Assembly (NCBI GenBank): GCA_949128115.1
Contig: OX421962.1
Location: forward strand, 57,019,787-57,083,786
Direction: 5' to 3'
From: Anaspis maculata
Taxonomy: Eukaryota > Arthropoda > Insecta > Coleoptera > Scraptiidae
DNA: 64,000 nt
The translations under genes were made by a program, and so were the position numbers. How positions within the stretch are numbered: the stretch's first letter is position 1; every line of letters starts with the position of its first letter. The notes below the pieces were generated by a model that saw nothing but the letters and a program-made list of their open reading frames with translations, did no database searches and was not told the origin of the DNA. Below, piece by piece: positions 1 to 12,729 of this stretch.

Positions 1-3000
1 TAATCAACAATGATGTAGGTCCTAATGATCACGGAAACAGCAACGCGGAAGTGCCGAAGATAATTTATAACTTACAATAAAGTTATAACTAAATAACTAT
101 GAATATCAAGTAATTTCATTTTCATTATTGTTAGACCAGAAGATCACCCCATAATATCCATAAATTCAAGTGTGCTTCTAAGCAGGGGTCCTAATGAAAA
201 AGCGCTTTCCTCGCACATATAAAACTGGATACACTTATTAGGATCGTTAAAATTAGTATATGGCAGGGGTCCATCACCTACCTACCATTTTCGAGGGGCA
301 GTAGTTTTTTTTTCACTACAATATATACCTTCATGCCTGTGGCTTGAAGTGACGGTGCAAGAACAGCCGCAATCAAAACTAGATCTTGATGCCGAATAAC
401 TTGCGCATATTCTTAAACGGGCCGCATTTGTCGTTAAAAAGGGGCGCCCAGAACCTGCCGGACTCAAAACGTTATGGGAATGGGAATAAAAGTCGACATG
501 GTCCCATGCTGCAGGGGTTGATTCATAACTTTAACTTGGGTTGGTTACATATAAAATACCTACGCATGAACCTTTCGCTTTTGTATTGTAAATGTGGCAT
601 AAAATTTAAATTATGTCGTGATATTGAAAAATGCCTGGCGGCAAAATCTTTTTTCGCCAATCGAAAAAATGCGATTCAGTTCGAGAAATTGCAGCAGTCA
701 CTACACGGTTTTGTTAGCTATATAACATCATAAGAACAATTTGACAATGAGCGGACATAGGGTCCGCTTGGTGTTTTTAAATAGGTATAACACTGGGTAT
801 AACCAAGTGAAAACAACCGAAAACTTGAATCGTCCTCCCCCGATTGGGAGGGTCAATTTTTTAACGAACAGTATTGTTAATTGGGTAATAAAAAGAGCAT
901 TAAGTATCAACGATCTTATTAGGTATTTCCAATTAGGCACGGTTGTGGTTGAATAATACATTTTTCACACACATTCTTTACGGTTAGTAAACCAAGCGAA
1001 AAGGGTAGGTTATCCCGTGTTGATGAAATACAATTACTACAGTAGCTACTGCATAATATACTAAATCCTACAGTCAACGATCCTAAACAAATATTTAAAA
1101 TCTGACATATAAATAACGTTTCGAAAAGGGAGAGTGCGTTTTCTTGGAACATGCGTTTGGTTGGTTAAGCAAGTTAAATGCTTAGGTAGAAGCTTTCGTG
1201 CCGATACATTTACTTTTTCAATTTTTTTTTTAAATTCAAGTTCAGATTTATTGAAGGTTAGCTTATGGCTTATTGTTAATCTTATTATTGTTCTAGCTTA
1301 CTGACCATCGGATGACCATATCGGTTTCACATTTGAATTTGAATCGAAACTTCCCAGTTCTGAAAGCGCGAATAACGAAACGTGTTCATATTAATTTTGT
1401 AAAGCTGTTCCATTTCTGGTCTCCCCCTAGTTCCTGTTTTGTTGCCTAGTCGGACCTTTTCTTCTATAGAGGAACAAAATCGTAACGTTCGTGAGAAAGT
1501 GATTGGTTTCAAAATATTCATACCTTTTCGAGAGTATTGTGTTATTTAAAATTAGATCATGTATTGTTAGCGGTGCGAGGGTAAGAAGGTTAGGTCAGGT
1601 TATAGCTTAGACGAGTCCTATCACCTGGTGTATCGTTGCCTGCTGCATAACCGCCTTTCTTACGGAAGTTGCCCTTAAGGTCCCTTGTTGCACGCTCCAA
1701 ACTGGAGGCTGTCGCCTGTTGTATGTGCCATAGAAAAAAAATACCGAAGCACAGTTGCAAAAACTGCACTCTTTTATGTCTTCCTTGCCGCTTGCGGAAC
1801 TGTACGAGATTTCCGTTATATTAAGAAGGATGTCATCAATACTCGTGGAAGATTGTACCGGTACCTAGTTCTTCAGATCTTCAACTCTTCAACATGCTGT
1901 GATTAGATGCTGGCTTCCGATTCTTCTATACGAAAAGAAACTAATAACTTCTCACCTAAAGTTGTACCCGTCTTATCCTACCTACCTATCTTTCCTATTT
2001 TCTTGACCCAAAACTTTGTAGGTAGGTAGGTACCCGAGACCTGATATGAAATAATAGTTTGATTTGCTGATGTCACTCTCTAATACCTGATAAATATAAA
2101 CTGAAATTTGTTTCTAAGGTTTCACTATGAACCCCCAGACTTTGGGTATCGATTTCTTCTGTAGGGTGTGCGTATAGTTAGCCCAGTTCAGCTAAACTGA
2201 GCAACAGAACTGAGTTCAAGCATGGTTCAACCCTCGGTTCAACCAATGGACGTGCCCAAAGCAGGTGGGCGTGTCTGAGTGACGGGCTAGTTGAACTTGT
2301 TTATTTGCGTATTCATGTTCGATAGACGACCGACTCTTACAAAAAGCTTTTACATTATGAGTACATTTTATGTTTTTATGTTGTTTTTATACCGGGTGTC
2401 CACGCGGGTGTCCGAAGTTTCACCTAGTATAAAAAAAATTTGTGTAGTGGAATGCAATATCCTATACCTACAGTGTTTGCACAAAGAACAAGATCATCGT
2501 CATGGCTCCGCCAATTTCTAGTCAACCAACTGGAAGAGGTTGCAAGCAACCCTCTAAAAACTCTGAAATTGGTAAAATTTCGAACAAAAATTGCTTCGCT
2601 TTCGAGAAAATTTGCACCACAGTGAAGATGAATAAAAGATTTTTGAAATGATGTATCACTCAATTCATTTTGTTAGTTGAAAATTTCAACTTGAAATTTT
2701 TGGAAAGGCTGCCACCCCGCTGAGGGAGTAAGTCAGAAATGGATGAATTTATGTTTAGGATCTGCCCCCCTCAAAAAGAATCGACCTATAGATGAATTAA
2801 TGTTCAGGATCTGTCCCCCTCTAAAAAAAAATCGACCTATCTTAGGGTTTCTCAAGAAAGTTGAATAGTATTTTTTTTTTAAATCTTGGTGAAGTTGGAA
2901 CCGCTGTAACATGTGTCTTATGCGCTGTTGCCAGGGTGATACTCACTCACGGCGATCTGATCTCTAAAATAAAATCGAGTCGTTGGAGATTTCCTGGAAT

Positions 3001-4750
3001 TTACGCCATATTCCACTGAACCGCACTGAAAGGGTTTTTCAGCCTTCGTCATCTGGGAGAGTCAGAATACTCCCCAAGGAGTTCTTCTTTCAGACCGCAG
3101 ACCATGCACTTTTCGAACGTAAGTCTACTTATACAGAAAAAAAAAACTGAAACGTTCATTTACCGTGACGGAATATCCAAATTCGAAACTTTACTGAGCC
3201 AGGTAGACTCGCGGACAGCTTTATTTGCTTTTAATCGTTCCAGCAGTCTGCACATTGTGTTTTATCGGTTCTTTCCTTGACTGCAACGTGTCTTTGGCAC
3301 GTGTCTGTAACGTCTCCCACATGTTCTGTAATTCAAATATATTCAAAATTATTCCAAGTAGCAAAGTACCCTTTCCGAGTAATTATCTGGACATTGCGTT
3401 ACACGTCTCAGTTATTCCATAGCTGGATGGGTGTACATACTGGGTTTCAGTTGTGAAATTGTTCTATACAACGATCAAATTGTATGTACCTATGCATTAT
3501 TAATATATGGCAGACGCACATATCTATATCTATATATCTTTGACACCTCCGTACCATACGGTCTCATTACTGTTGTAAGTAGTTACATCATCAAGTCGGT
3601 TTGATTCAATATAAAGATAGCCTTCATATTATTCATGAGGTGCAGTTCTTGATCTGGAACCCTACCCTAGAGTAGCAAAAATTGAACGCAAAAATTTGTA
3701 AAGACGTGTTGAATCAGTGGTAAAAAATCACACCAAATTAGCTCTTAACTTTACATTAATTCGAAAGGTACCTGGCATGCGTCTCATTGAAATCATGATA
3801 CTTATGGATTAGCATGGCATGGGGAAGTGCATGGTTGCATGGAGGTGCCATATGGCATGTTTAACTTACCATGACGTATAGCGTTTTGCCGATTTTAACT
3901 GTGTAAGGTATATGTAAATTACATAAAACGTTAAGTGCCATATGCCTACATGAATATTAATATCAGAACTACATATGTAAAGTCCAGTACTTTTTATGTA
4001 ACAATTGAAAAAGGTGACTATATCAGATATCGCAAATTAAGGAGAAGAAAAAATAACGTCAACCAAGAATACTAATTTGTTATTGTCTATCTCATACTTG
4101 ACTGAACGCTTCAAAATTCTAAGCACCGTAAAAATGCCACCTCAAAATTGCTTTTTTACGACCTTTAATTCGATAAATACCCACGCGTACAACAGGTGCG
4201 AAACGTGACTCTCGCCTCAGTCACCTGCCCTGTTTCGAAAATGATCATAATTAGGATTCAATTGCCTGATGAACTGGACGAATACGACTTTATACAATAC
4301 AAATAAAAATAATAAAGGTTTCCTCCACTTTGGACATGTTATACCTTTTAAAATGCTGTCAACTTGATTTAGGTGCCGCCGAAAAATTCAACCCCCTCTT
4401 TGTTCTGGATATAATTTGTAAACGGTGAATAATCCATTTTGAATAAGGAATAAATAAAAGTGCTGCAGGTGTTTCCAAATTGCTCTCAGATAGTCCAGCT
4501 GCCGTTTAAACATGTTGTTCCCATACCTAATTCTACACTATTTATTATAGCCGTTGTTTTTGGTTTGGTACTTTTGAGGGCATACCTAGGTACATAGTAA
4601 AAATTTGAAAACAGCAATTTTTCTTGGTTTACACTGTTCACAGAAAGAGACGGAACAACTTTTCAACTGCCAGGCATTCATTTTCTTCAAGTTTACGCCA
4701 TCTATCGGCGTGTCAAATTTTTAAATTCTTATAATGAAATCTTGTTGCAG
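1..4750. other. 5' flank or first intron; no gene seen
   Basis: AT-rich sequence. Its open frames are short, lack splice-consistent partners and match nothing I recognise. It ends in the probable acceptor TTGTTGCAG at 4742-4750. A 49-bp tandem duplication lies at 2742-2840. The promoter and 5' UTR exon of the RhoGEF are expected here or further left, but I cannot point to them. Confidence 0.6.
2742..2840. repeat. 49-bp tandem duplication
   Basis: GATGAATTTATGTTTAGGAT at 2742 recurs at 2791 with few changes, each followed by CTGYCCCCCTC and an A-rich tract ending ATCGACCTAT. Confidence 0.75.
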
Positions 4751-4763
4751 CACCATATGAACG

Positions 4764-6297
4764 ATGCTGAAGTGGACTGTAATGGCACGGCGCGAAGCCG
4801 AAGGGCCTGTCGCGTCGCGACGCTCAACGGTCGGCGTCACAACTTCTAACGCAACCTTCGATGATGCGGCCACGACACCACGTACGAGATCAAAGCGCCG
4901 GCGTTCCAGCACGACCCACCGACGCACCTCAGCTGGCACTTCGAGGCGATCTAGCGTTCTGAACAGAAACAGTCTGGGACAGGACGCCGATAAGGAGAAC
5001 CAATTTACGTCGACGCCGAAAACGTCTGACGACGTCCACCACCAGTTCGAACCTTTAAGGGACGTCAGTAACATAACACCCAAGGAAACCAATAGGCGCG
5101 TGCTCTCTGCCAAGAAATTCCCCTTAACACAAAACTCTCCCAAGCACAAACACAAAAAGAAAAAGCACTGCTTGGACCCCACACATCAGGAATTCTCCCC
5201 CGGATACTTCAAGCCGTTCGAAGCAGTCGATTCACACATTAAAGGCGTGTTGACGCAAGAGTCCGGCACTAAGCGGCGCTTCCAGGACACTTACGCTCCC
5301 ACATTGCCCACATTTGATATGGAATACTCCCCTTGCATGATCCCGGTGACCCCGCTCGGGAGATACCTCGAAAGCGAAGACCACAATCATCCCTGTAAAA
5401 AGCCGAAATACGACCACGTCAATGACTTTTTGAATCAAATCTCTTGCGTCACCTCAGTCGAAGACGGCATCACCCCGCCGGATTTCAATTTGAACATCCC
5501 CGGACGCGTTAATGAAGCGAAAGTATCGCCTCTAGTCAAGAAATTCGTAGGTCTACGATTCAGTCAAACCAAGCGCAATAACTCCTCTCTGCTCAACGAC
5601 CTGTCCTTGGATCAAATAGTCGAAGCAATTCTCGATTCGTCCGCCGAAAGCGAGCAGAACAACGTAAATAGGACGCGAGAAGACAATTTCATCAACCAAC
5701 AGCTGACGTCTTGCTCTTCCGATTCCGGATTCAAGAGCTCGACCACTGAAATGTCGCATCAGCTCGAAGGCAATTTTACGTGCAAGTGCAACAACAAAAC
5801 AGTGATTGCGTATTGTGATAGGACGATAATCAACATCGACGAAACGTTCAATGAGCGGTGCGTGGATGTTGCGACGTCCAGGAAGCGTTCTTGGGAAATG
5901 GACAAATCAGAGGACGATAACGTTGACTTTACGTTGAAGCGACAAAAGTGCATTCGACGCCGGAAGCCGGAAGATTTGAGCAAACCCGAAGCCAAGTCGC
6001 CCATGACGGGGAATTTGCTGAACGCCGATAAGTTCTTCGACGATTCGCCTAATGCCTCGGTCATTTCTGGCAAGATTGCGGAATATAACGAAAGTACACC
6101 GCTGAAAAGCGACAAGAACTCTGAGACTTTTACGCTAACTACACCGCCCGCTGATACGAATCGGGGATTCAGGAGGTGTTTGCTGTTCGAATCGCCGCTG
6201 TCGGAAAGCAGTTCGACGACGAACTGCAGCATAGGCGATGTGCGAGGGTCGATGGATTTGAATCTTCATTGGCAAAATGACACGGTTTACGTCCATG
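4764..6297 (+). CDS. RhoGEF exon 1: disordered N-terminal region and first C2 strand
   Basis: This exon encodes residues 1-511 plus the first base of codon 512. The open frame runs on to 6410, but the last 37 codons are judged intronic. A GTGAGG donor at 6298 leaves phase 1, and joining to 9275 turns the C2 opening (GSMDLNLHW at 496-504, then NDTVYVH) into a continuous C2 domain. The N-terminus is Ser/Thr/Arg-rich, with basic NLS-like clusters (RSKRRR 42-47, HKHKKKKH 128-135), a KEN box (77-79), many S/T-P sites, and a predicted short helix (SLDQIVEAIL 281-290). An in-frame TGA at 4758-4760 puts translation start at 4764, or at 4782 where the context (G at -3 and +4) is better. A likely acceptor (TTGTTGCAG) ends at 4750, so a 5' UTR exon should exist upstream. 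The exon is clearly GC-richer than its flanks. Confidence 0.9.
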
Positions 6298-7002
6298 GTG
6301 AGGTTTCTTTCCGGATTCCTAAGCTCTACAATGTTGGGCATTTGCACAAAATTCTAAACAATTCATGCAATTTTAATTTTATATCGAACCGTTCGTGTCA
6401 GGTTCAGTAAAGAAGACCAACATAGCTTTCGTGGGGATACAGGCAGGATAGTCTAGAAGTACGGTGCATGCATAGAAAATGACTCAGTTGAATGACACTC
6501 TCGGACCGAAATTTAACGAAAATTTGCTAATAGTAGCAGCTATTTATGATGTGAAAGTTTCAGGAAGATACTAAAAGTGACCGATTATTATGTGAGCGGG
6601 AACAATAGGGCGATTGCATGTGGGGGGCGCTTGTGGCGCCGTTTGCCACTTGGGGACTTGAGGTTTATCAATTGGTATTGCAAACCGTCGAATCGTGTGT
6701 CATAACTGTCAATCGCGTTACTTTGGCACTTGAATAACCTAGATTAACCATCACCAATTGGCCAGTGTCGGACTGGTCCACCGGGCAACCGGGCAAATGC
6801 CCGGTAGGCCAATCCCCAGTTTGGAGGCCAAATTGTCCACATTTAGAAGAAATTGCACTTTGATGTTTTTTTTTAATCCAAATTTTTTATTTTCTATCAA
6901 AGTCTGGTCCACTTTTGTTTGTGCATATCATGCATTGATTATTTCTTAGTAGTCACTAGTCGTGTGGAATGACAAGATTGTATGTGTGAGGCTCCCGCTG
7001 CT

Positions 7003-8034
7003 CAGGGCCGTCTTATAGTCTTCGTACACTTTAGGCACATTTCACATGGTGAAAGACAAGCTGGTATCAGGCAATAAAGCGCCGCAGCTGAAAATTTTCT
7101 GAATTTTAGGGGGTCTTTCGGCCCCTCGACCCCCCCCTCTTCCCTGACAATGTGTGTTACACTAAATAAAACACAAACGATTATCATAAATAATCGCATG
7201 TAGTTAGTAACTTTTTATTGTGATATTTTCTCAATGGCCGGATATAATGAAATAGTATTTTTCGATACAAGAGCGCGTTTTCAGGCCCGAAGCTTTGTTT
7301 GCCATCATGAGGCGTAGCCGAATGCTGCAAAAGAAGCTGAGGGCCTGAAAAAGCACAGCGCTTGTGTGTCGACCAACGTTTTTCGTAATCGTCGCTTAAA
7401 CTGAGAGAAAACTTGAATTTCTTGTAAATTTAGACACTACTTTGACAAATGTCATGCTAGATACATAAACTGCAAAACTTATATTTTTGGTTATGTATTA
7501 CTTTGCGCGTTATGTATCTATGAAACGATTACGAAATAGTATTTTTCGATACAAGAGCGCGTTTTCAGGCCCGAAGCCTTGTTTGCCATCATGAGGCGTA
7601 GCCGAATGCTGCAAAAGAGGCTGAGGGCCTGAAAAAGCCCAGCGCTCGTGTGTCGAACAACGTTTTTCGTATTCGTTGCTTGAATTGAGTGAAAACTCGA
7701 ATTTCTTGTAAATTTTGACACTACTTTGACAAACGTCAGACTAGATACATAAACTGCAAAACTTATATTTTTGATTATGTATTACTTTGCGCGTTATGTA
7801 TCTATGAAACGATTACGAAAAACATATTTTTATTCTTGAGTTTAAAAAAGTTAAAATATTTAAATCAAAGACGATAGTTCGTAGGCCCTTAAAAACTCGT
7901 TATTGTGATATATTCTCTCAATAGCTGATAAGTATATTGAACAAAAAAAATTGTTTTCTGGACTTTAAAAAAAAATTAAATAAATCGAAGAGGATAGCTC
8001 GTAGGCCCTCAAAAGTTCGTATAAGACGGCCCTG
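7003..8034. mobile_element. Non-autonomous hAT-like element with 8-bp TSD
   Basis: The termini are perfect 15-bp inverted repeats (CAGGGCCGTCTTATA). CCGCTGCT is duplicated exactly at 6995-7002 and 8035-8042. An 8-bp TSD and a CAGGG end are hAT hallmarks. The interior holds a 284-bp tandem duplication and no transposase frame. Confidence 0.88.
7249..7815. repeat. 284-bp tandem duplication inside the hAT-like element
   Basis: TTCGATACAAGAGCGCG at 7261 recurs at 7545, and similarity continues over the whole unit through the TATGTATCTATGAAACGATT at each unit's end. Shorter related motifs (GTAGGCCCT plus flanks) recur at about 7880 and 8005. Confidence 0.88.
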
Positions 8035-9274
8035 CCGCTGCTCCCGCAGTTGGTTTGCTTTATCTGCCATCTAGTCGTGATCTTTATTTACCGGCTATGT
8101 AGAATTCACATCTTTAGCCACATGCAGAAATCATCGACAAATTCGCAAGTAGATCAGTATCTTTGAAATCAAAACTGTTGATAAGCTTATATGCAAAAAT
8201 CCGGCTGGGTTTCATTTTTGTTCGCTATTATTTCTGTAATTCCTGGACTTATGTTAGAATAATAATGTTACGAGCGGCGATTCTGGATAACACGCGATCT
8301 TTCTAGACTCTTCCCGTTAGATCTCACTGTTCTAGTGCGGACCGTTCTGGTGTGTTCCGGAGCGCGCGTGTAGGCTTTTTCCCGTACAACTGTATGGAGA
8401 CTTCGGCAGTGGGTCAAGCTACATCTGTTCATTTTGGCGGAGGCGCCGGTTCTAGAGCACGGCAGAATTAGACTGGTAATGTGCAAGATTTTCCGCCGGA
8501 ATGCGAAGTGGTAGCGAGCGCCTTAAAAGCGAGTAGTAATCACAGCGATATTCAGTGTGTGTTTTAAAACGATCGTTCAATTCTACATATTCGAACCCGT
8601 ACGCGAAATACGAACCAAAAAAAAAAAATTCCTCCGTTGTTTTCTTTATCGAAGTGCATTTCAAGCAAAAGTTTTGAGCTTGAAAAAATCTATAGACAAT
8701 TTGGTCGGCGTCTTTTTTTTTTGTCATCAGCATTATTATTATTATTAAAGAAAGTCGCTTGCGACGCTAACTGGAGGGCAGGCCCCTCTGACTCCCCCTT
8801 TGGTTTCGAGGCCATTTCCATTCTTTGCCCGGTAGGCCAAAATTTGCCAGCCCGACGCTGCCAATTGCCCGTTTTGGCCAGATGTGGTACACAAAGTAAC
8901 TTGATGCATACCTACAAGCTGGTCATATGACTTTTGATACATTTGTAAAATTTGTAATTTTTTTTTCTTTTTTTTGCGAAAGTATTTACTTTTTTTTTCA
9001 TGCTCTACTATCTCCTGAAATATTCACAAAAGAGTGAAACACCTGTATACTAAAAATTCAACTTCACTTGGTCAGACCGATATACACTGAGCGCAAAACT
9101 TGCTCTAACACCTTGGTGCTCTGGATATGCGGTAGGTTCCGTGCCAGGGGGCAGTTTATAACATCCAGAATATTAATATTTAACTAAATGGAACTTTGAG
9201 CAAATGCAAATAACATTCACATTCTAGCGTCCTATCATAGATCCGAAAATAACGACTGGCTTTTTATTTTTCAG

Positions 9275-9333
9275 TTATTCGTTGTAAAGACCTTTATCGA
9301 CCCAACGGACAACAGATAAATGCTTACGTGAAG
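9275..9333 (+). CDS. RhoGEF exon 2: C2 domain core
   Basis: This 59-bp exon follows a TTTTTCAG acceptor and precedes a GTGAGT donor. It enters in phase 1 and exits in phase 0. It encodes residues 512-531 (IRCKDLYRPNGQQINAYVK), a typical C2 segment in which a strand and the K-DL turn lead to the NAYVK strand. The usual DPY of Ca-binding C2 domains is replaced by INAY. The key aspartate is therefore missing here and calcium binding is doubtful. Long introns flank it (2,977 and 5,556 bp), so gene predictors can easily miss it. Confidence 0.85.
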
Positions 9334-11887
9334 GTGAGTAAACGACCAATTTCATTTGGGTTAAGTGCACAGAACCTGTTAACTGCGACGTTAATCCTGC
9401 TTAGGTAGTTGGGGGTGTTCGCCTTCTGTTGCTAATAACTATATTTTGATTGTGAAGTGACCAGCTGACACATATTAAAAATGATTTGATTGCGTCATGA
9501 TGGTGTTAACCGGGGCACAATGCGAAGGGGCGACTTCCGGCACGATTGGCATAGAGTTTGATTTGGACTATTCGGAGGTTTTTACAAAATGCGGAAGTCA
9601 TGGAGTTGAAGTACATTAGGGTGCGATTGGGACTGTTGTTGTTGTTAATGCAGGCGTTAGGTCTCATTTGTTGCAGTTTATTGGGTCTGTACTTTCTAGA
9701 ACGATTCATCACCCCTATAAAGTTTCTAGTTCGCAGACAAATAGCCATCCTCTTCTATCCTGACCTAGGCTCATTCTCGAAATTTCTTTGCTTAAATCGA
9801 GGCTTGAATAAATAACTCCACATTTTTTCCACATACTTTCCTCCACTACTTTCTTGCGCTTTTCTCCTTATCGGCTCACATTGGCCATAGGAGCTTTTGC
9901 CTTTATTTACTGTTACTGGATGCGTACAGTAGTGAAAAATTGTGAAATTGGACTGGAAACATTAAGACTTTGTCCGGGAATCGAATCCGGGGCAGCACTC
10001 TGTAAAGTTGCCGCAAATTAGTGTTTTTGCCAGTGATATACCCTGAAACATCTTGAATCGTAGGTTCATTTTTACCCACAAATTCTTCACCTCAAAAAAA
10101 CACTATCAATGAAAATGCTAATATGGTATATTATTCAACTAGCTCATAATGTATGCTATCACTCAACAGGATGCAGTTTGTCGACACGAGCCGTAGGCGA
10201 GTAAGTTTTATAAGGCTTCCGAATAAGGAATGGCCATTACACGAGAGTAGATGCACCTATTTTGCTATGCTTTATCCAATTCTGCCAGTTCTAGCGACTT
10301 TATCAATCAATGCAAATGTGTATCGAAAGACATGCGAAAAATACCAAATTGTGAGCTACGCCTGTATGTGAAATCGATGACGATTTGAGGGCAGATTTGC
10401 TGATTGGATGGAATGAACCAATGCATGGAAAGTCCCTCATATAATAATAATAAAACACCAAGTAAGATGTCTGTCCCAGGACTTTAACGTTACATGGAAG
10501 GAAAAGGAGTTTTGTAACTCGATAGCTGCACGTCATAGCGTGTCGACTATAGAGTAACTAACAAACGTCAACTGGTAATTACCGCTGACAGAATATCCGT
10601 TTACATAGTGAAACTGGAAAAATATGCTTCATTGCACTCGAAAGCCCGAACCTAGTGCCATGCAGTGTTTGAGCCTTATGATTCCCCTTCCAGTCGGCTT
10701 AATTCAAAGAAGATGAATGGGCTAATTGAGAGCTGCTTCCTCGCACAGTGATAGATCGAAGTCTCTCAGATTGAAATGTAACTTGTAATTGATTGCTTGA
10801 GCTCCGGTGGCTTTATTGTAAACATCGCCCTATTATTGGCTGGGGTTTGTTCTCATCAGTTTCACAAGGAGCAAAAAGAAACGAGATATTATGGTTATGC
10901 TGGAATATCGATAAAAAAGCAATCGGTTGTTAGGCCTGTGGTTGGGAATTCTTTTGAGTTGATTCGTCCCTGGATTTGGATAAGGATCCAGATAGGGTTT
11001 GAATTTGTTTTATCTAATCCTAATTTCCGAAAGGAGTTCAAGACTTTACTACTTCGACTGCGTGGGTGCGCCGCATGCATGCAGCTCTGCCCGATACAGA
11101 ATTAGACCACGTGATTTACGATGCAACTGGTAAAAGGATCTATTCGCAATAAATGTGAGTTCAGGTAATAAAAAGTCTAGATATATATTCTCAATGCGAA
11201 ATGTAGGTATGTAAAGCTATTTGCTTCTTGGAGACTCGCTAGTTCGCGGCCGGGAGGGAGGGAGGAGAATGTTTATTCCATTTATTATTCGGGATGGTTC
11301 GGAGGCCAGTAGGGCACATAAGGGAGAGCCAATCGATATCATTATAGTTGCGTCACTGGTCCTTCCGACGTAATCATGACGGTGTTCTTGGTGCGGAAGT
11401 TCCGGACTCACATCATCGACCTATTTCTTTTCATGCTTCCTATATCGACGCAATAAACTGTTCAATAACAATTACCCTCCATGATGGGGCGCCTGCTTGA
11501 GAATTGAAATTGAATGGGAGTAATATGGGTCCTCCAACTGGCCTTTTTTGAACAAAAGCAGATCCTAATATAAGGTGAAAATCAAAACGGCTCCAGAAAA
11601 GGTAAAATTACAATTGGATCTGTGTACAGGGTATTCATGTTAATTTTTCTTTTATTCGTTCATCTAACGTCGGCCTATTTCCGCAACGAGGCCTAACACC
11701 GACACCGGTGAATGCCTTCCTCCACTATACCGGGAATTTTGCCAAGCCCCTGTGTGTTCCAACACAGGCTAGGAATTTTTCTTAACGACCACCAACATCG
11801 CATGGGTTCGGCACCATCGTTCCTTTTTTACGTGCTATGCGACACACATAGCGCACACCGAGGGGTAAACCAATGATGGAATTTTTG
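9334..11887. other. Intron 2, left part: mostly unassigned
   Basis: No coding frame fits the gene. A tRNA-type B-box (GGATTCGATTCC on the minus strand, 9977-9989) hints at a decayed SINE. The stretch 11640-11740 is similar to 39290-39385 (CACCGACRCC-GTGAATSC then TTCCTCCACT), so it is a dispersed repeat. Confidence 0.5.
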
Positions 11888-12000
11888 TACACCGATTTCC
11901 AATGATTTTCAAATGATTTCCAAAGATTTCCAAAGATTTCCAAAGATTTCCAAATGATTTACAATGATTGCCAAATGATTTCCAATGATTTCCATGGAAG
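11888..12000. repeat. Short tandem repeat, about 10-bp unit GATTTCCAAA/T
   Basis: GATTTCCAAAG/T units repeat about ten times with small changes. They stand close to the tRNA-derived SINE, on its 3' side, so the array could be the SINE tail. Confidence 0.8.
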
Positions 12001-12205
12001 TGTACCTACACCAGATTTCCAAGGTGGTTTACCCTTCGGCGCACACACATGGCGCGACTTGCATTTATCAAGCATTTCAACTAAATCAAAGAGCTTATTT
12101 TGTGGACGAGAATCCGAGCGCCCACAGTGGGACTCGAACCCACGACCCTTGGAGTGGTAGTCGAACGCGCTGACTACCACACCACAAGCTCCTCTTATGT
12201 TAATA
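12001..12205 (-). mobile_element. tRNA-derived SINE
   Basis: On the minus strand a tRNA-like head has an A-box-like TGGTAGTCAGCGCG and an exact B-box GGTTCGAGTCC (12130-12140) inside a paired T-arm (GTGGG/CCCAC). The acceptor ends do not pair and the anticodon arm is degenerate, so it is not a working tRNA. An unrelated body and the GATTTCCAA tail follow. Confidence 0.7.
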
Positions 12206-12531
12206 TTGAGGCCCCCACTAGCCTGCCTTATCCGTGGGACAATTTCAAAAATTAAGACTGAATCTTGAAAAGATGTCATTAACTTATCTATATAGCTACA
12301 TAAAAGCAGCCCAAGCTTAACGAGCCGCGAGGCGGCGAGTTAAGCAATGTAGGAGTATTACAAAAAGGAATTGTAACACACGTTTTTCATACTACTTTGT
12401 CTATTTCGCCCTAATTTACTTCATAAAAAATAGAAAATGTAGAAACTGACATTTGAATTGAGGTCTCCAATTTTCCGTTGTCTCTCTTTACTGTGACGTC
12501 ATGCGTATAAGATACGGTTAATCGAGGTCAT

Positions 12532-12729
12532 TGGGCGCTTCCCAATAAGGCGTACAAGGACACAATTGGACACATATGGACACAATTCGACACAGCTAGC
12601 GTTCTAATAGCAGTAATAGCACCACATGTCGACACAATCGAAACATTGGCGAGGCTGAGTTTAGAATTGAGCTGGCAAGTGCACTTTGACATTGTGTATC
12701 CGTCTTGTCGCAGTTATTGGAAAGCGTCC
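12532..12729. mobile_element. MITE, about 200 bp
   Basis: The left end TTGGGCGCTTCCCAATAA and right end TTATTGGAAAGCGTCCTA form imperfect inverted repeats. The interior has a short GGACACAATT repeat near the left end. Confidence 0.6.

Larger units (their letters stand above)
6763..8860. mobile_element. hAT-like element relic hosting a second hAT-like element
   Basis: The left end CAGTGTCGGACTGG and right end CCAGCCCGACGCTG are inverted matches. CCAATTG stands beside both ends and may be an imperfect target duplication. No transposase remains. The inner 1,032-bp element accounts for half its length. It lies in intron 1. Confidence 0.6.

Noticed and set aside
6298..6410. Last 37 codons of the long frame at 4764 as protein sequence
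   Set aside because: They follow a good GTGAGG donor, lose the exon's codon character, and would cut the C2 domain after its first strands.
9965..10000. SINE from a lone B-box
   Set aside because: No A-box at a fitting distance and no borders; noted only within the intron 2 description.
12115..12195. tRNA gene
   Set aside because: The B-box and T-arm are good, but the acceptor ends do not pair and the anticodon arm is degenerate; a SINE head explains it.
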